Assembly: GCA_028694545.1 (NCBI GenBank)
Contig: JAQVKV010000072.1
Location: 1-7,878, forward strand
DNA: 7,878 nt
DNA from: Zavarzinia sp.
GTDB taxonomy: Bacteria; Pseudomonadota; Alphaproteobacteria; Zavarziniales; Zavarziniaceae
Direction of reading: 5' to 3'
Shown: in pieces, positions 7,344 to 7,878 of the stretch
Layout of the letters: each line of letters begins with the position of its first letter
Position numbering within the stretch: the first letter of the stretch is position 1
Notes under the pieces: model-generated
Told to the model about the DNA's origin: nothing
The model's input: the letters and a program-made list of their open reading frames with translations, nothing else
Database searches by the model: none
Program-made: the position numbers and the translations under genes

Positions 7344-7460
7344 CCCCCTCACCCCATCCCCCCTCACCCCGGCCCTCTCCCCCTGAAGGGGGCGAGGGAG
7401 TTGATGAAGAGCGAGGCAAGCCCCTTCGCCCCCTTGGGGGAGAGGGCCGGGGTGAGGGGG
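7344..7460. repeat. Large palindromic (REP/MITE-like) repeat element
   Basis: The arms at 7359-7383 and 7436-7460 are a perfect 25-bp inverted repeat built from C-runs (CCCCCTCACCCCGG... and its complement). A 2-nt bulge follows, then a further perfect 10-bp stem, AAGGGGGCGA (7386-7395) with TCGCCCCCTT (7426-7435), leaving a 30-nt loop. The 12-mer CCCCCTCACCCC also occurs just outside at 7344-7355, giving a direct repeat of the left tip with 15-bp period. From memory, near-identical CCCTCACCCCGGCCCTC elements are scattered through many proteobacterial genomes as intergenic repeats. It has no coding capacity. It lies between the thioesterase start and the metZ promoter. Confidence 0.85.
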
Positions 7461-7479
7461 CAACATCGCCCGCGCCCCA

Positions 7480-7509
7480 TTGACGCATGCCGCGCTTCGG
7501 GCGTAACGT
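7480..7509 (+). promoter_or_regulatory. Putative promoter of the metZ riboswitch transcript
   Basis: TTGACG (7480-7485) is a good -35. TAACGT (7504-7509), 18 bp downstream, is a modest -10. The predicted transcript start near 7516 falls 3 nt before the first riboswitch stem, the expected geometry for a compact leader. The palindromic repeat ends 19 bp before the -35. Confidence 0.55.
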
Positions 7510-7518
7510 GCGCGCCGT

Positions 7519-7574
7519 CGTGGGATTTGAGCCGGCTGGCTTGCGGCCACGTAAAAAACCGCTAAAAAGCCGGG
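7519..7574 (+). promoter_or_regulatory. SAM-II riboswitch aptamer
   Basis: This fits the SAM-II (metA-type) aptamer, an H-type pseudoknot that binds S-adenosylmethionine and is found mainly in alphaproteobacteria before metA, metX and metZ genes. P1 is CGTGG (7519-7523) with CCACG (7547-7551). The P1 strand is followed directly by the conserved GATTT (7524-7528). The second helix pairs the loop CCGGCT (7532-7537) with AGCCGG (7568-7573). The conserved GCTAAAAAG run is at 7561-7569. The element ends 48 bp before metZ. The call was made by eye against the remembered consensus, with supporting base pairing and the right downstream gene. Confidence 0.9.
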
Positions 7575-7578
7575 CGTG

Positions 7579-7605
7579 AAAAACCCGGCCACGGCCGGGT
7601 TTTTT
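7579..7605 (+). terminator. Riboswitch-controlled intrinsic terminator before metZ
   Basis: AAAAACCCGGC (7579-7589) pairs with GCCGGGTTTTT (7594-7604) around a CACG loop, and the T-run 7600-7605 supplies the U-tract. An alternative hairpin, GCCGGG (7569-7574) with CCCGGC (7584-7589), would destroy the terminator stem, and its 5' strand is the same strand used in the SAM-II pseudoknot. SAM binding is therefore expected to release the terminator and switch metZ off. Confidence 0.88.
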
Positions 7606-7621
7606 CATGTGAGGACAGGAT

Positions 7622-7878
7622 ATGGCACGGCGCACGCCCCGCGAGATCGCGGACAAGTGGAACCTGGCGACCCGCCTGGTTCGCGGGGGCACCAATCGTT
7701 CCGAATTCGGCGAAACCTGCGAGGCGATCTTCATGACCTCGGGTTTCCGCTATGACGACGCGGAAACCGCCGAAGCCCGTTTCAAGGGCGAACAGGAAGG
7801 TTTCACCTACTCCCGTCTCGGCAATCCGACGACGGCCAGCTTCGAGGAGCGCATGGCGCTGCTCGAAGGGGCGGAGGT
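7622..7878 (+). CDS. metZ: O-succinylhomoserine sulfhydrylase, N-terminal part
   Basis: A PLP-dependent cytosolic enzyme of the Cys/Met metabolism family that makes homocysteine from O-succinylhomoserine and sulfide. Only 85 codons are inside the window, beginning MARRTPREIADKWNLATRLV. The stretch TRLVRGGTNRSEFGETCEAI (residues 17-36), the MTSGFRYDDAETAEARF region and YSRLGNPT (64-71, the phosphate-binding-side motif of the family) identify it. The PLP-binding lysine lies beyond the window. The ATG at 7622 has GAGGA (7611-7615) 6 nt upstream. MetZ and the related MetB/MetY proteins cannot be fully separated on the N-terminus alone, but the SAM-II leader and the sequence pattern favour MetZ. 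Expression should fall when SAM is abundant. Confidence 0.92.
   Translation, partial: MARRTPREIADKWNLATRLVRGGTNRSEFGETCEAIFMTSGFRYDDAETAEARFKGEQEGFTYSRLGNPTTASFEERMALLEGAE

Noticed and set aside
7344..7460. CRISPR-like repeats
   Set aside because: There is one inverted repeat and one short direct repeat with 15-bp period, not regularly spaced repeats with unique spacers.
7261..7734. Minus-strand frames running through 7261-7734
   Set aside because: They cross the metZ start, the riboswitch, the terminator and the palindromic repeat; the translation is Pro/Arg/Gly low complexity.

Overview
This is a GC-rich chromosomal window that looks alphaproteobacterial, probably near Rhodospirillales. 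The grounds are a SAM-II-type riboswitch in front of metZ, a perfect ATAAAGAT/ATCTTTAT palindrome in front of ahcY, FNR-type boxes before hemN, and DUF599 and DUF4173 proteins of the kind common in that class. No mobile genes, tRNA, rRNA or CRISPR array were seen. Genus is not determinable from what is visible.

Layout, left to right. Positions 1-1222 (minus) hold most of ahcY (S-adenosylhomocysteine hydrolase), cut by the window edge. Its 181-bp divergent upstream region carries a 16-bp perfect palindrome and a structured leader. A DUF599 membrane protein follows at 1404-2126 (plus). It ends at a strong hairpin and converges on a small minus-strand protein of about 66 residues (2243-2443). 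A roughly 290-bp non-coding stretch contains one odd palindrome and the terminator of an OmpW-type outer-membrane protein gene (2723-3376, minus). That gene is divergent from hemN (3573-4913, plus, oxygen-independent coproporphyrinogen III dehydrogenase), and two FNR-like boxes of the same TTGACTTnnATCAA form lie between them. hemN converges with a DUF4173 polytopic membrane protein (4939-6393, minus). Upstream of that, on the same strand, is a TesB-like thioesterase-family protein (6476-7264). From 7301 to 7621 there is a large palindromic repeat, a promoter, a SAM-II riboswitch and an intrinsic terminator, and then the start of metZ (7622 to the end).

How the parts fit. The two ends of the window both belong to methionine/SAM metabolism but seem to be controlled differently. 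ahcY appears to be under a protein repressor (SahR-like operator). metZ appears to be under a SAM-sensing RNA whose pseudoknot strand also builds an antiterminator against a downstream terminator. The ompW/hemN pair looks like an oxygen-responsive divergent unit. The remaining genes (DUF599, the small protein, DUF4173, the thioesterase) have no visible functional tie to these pathways. I did not find a wholly new system. The most interesting content is regulatory: the mutually exclusive metZ leader structures, the twin FNR boxes with a nearly leaderless hemN geometry, and the 100-bp hairpin repeat next to the metZ promoter.
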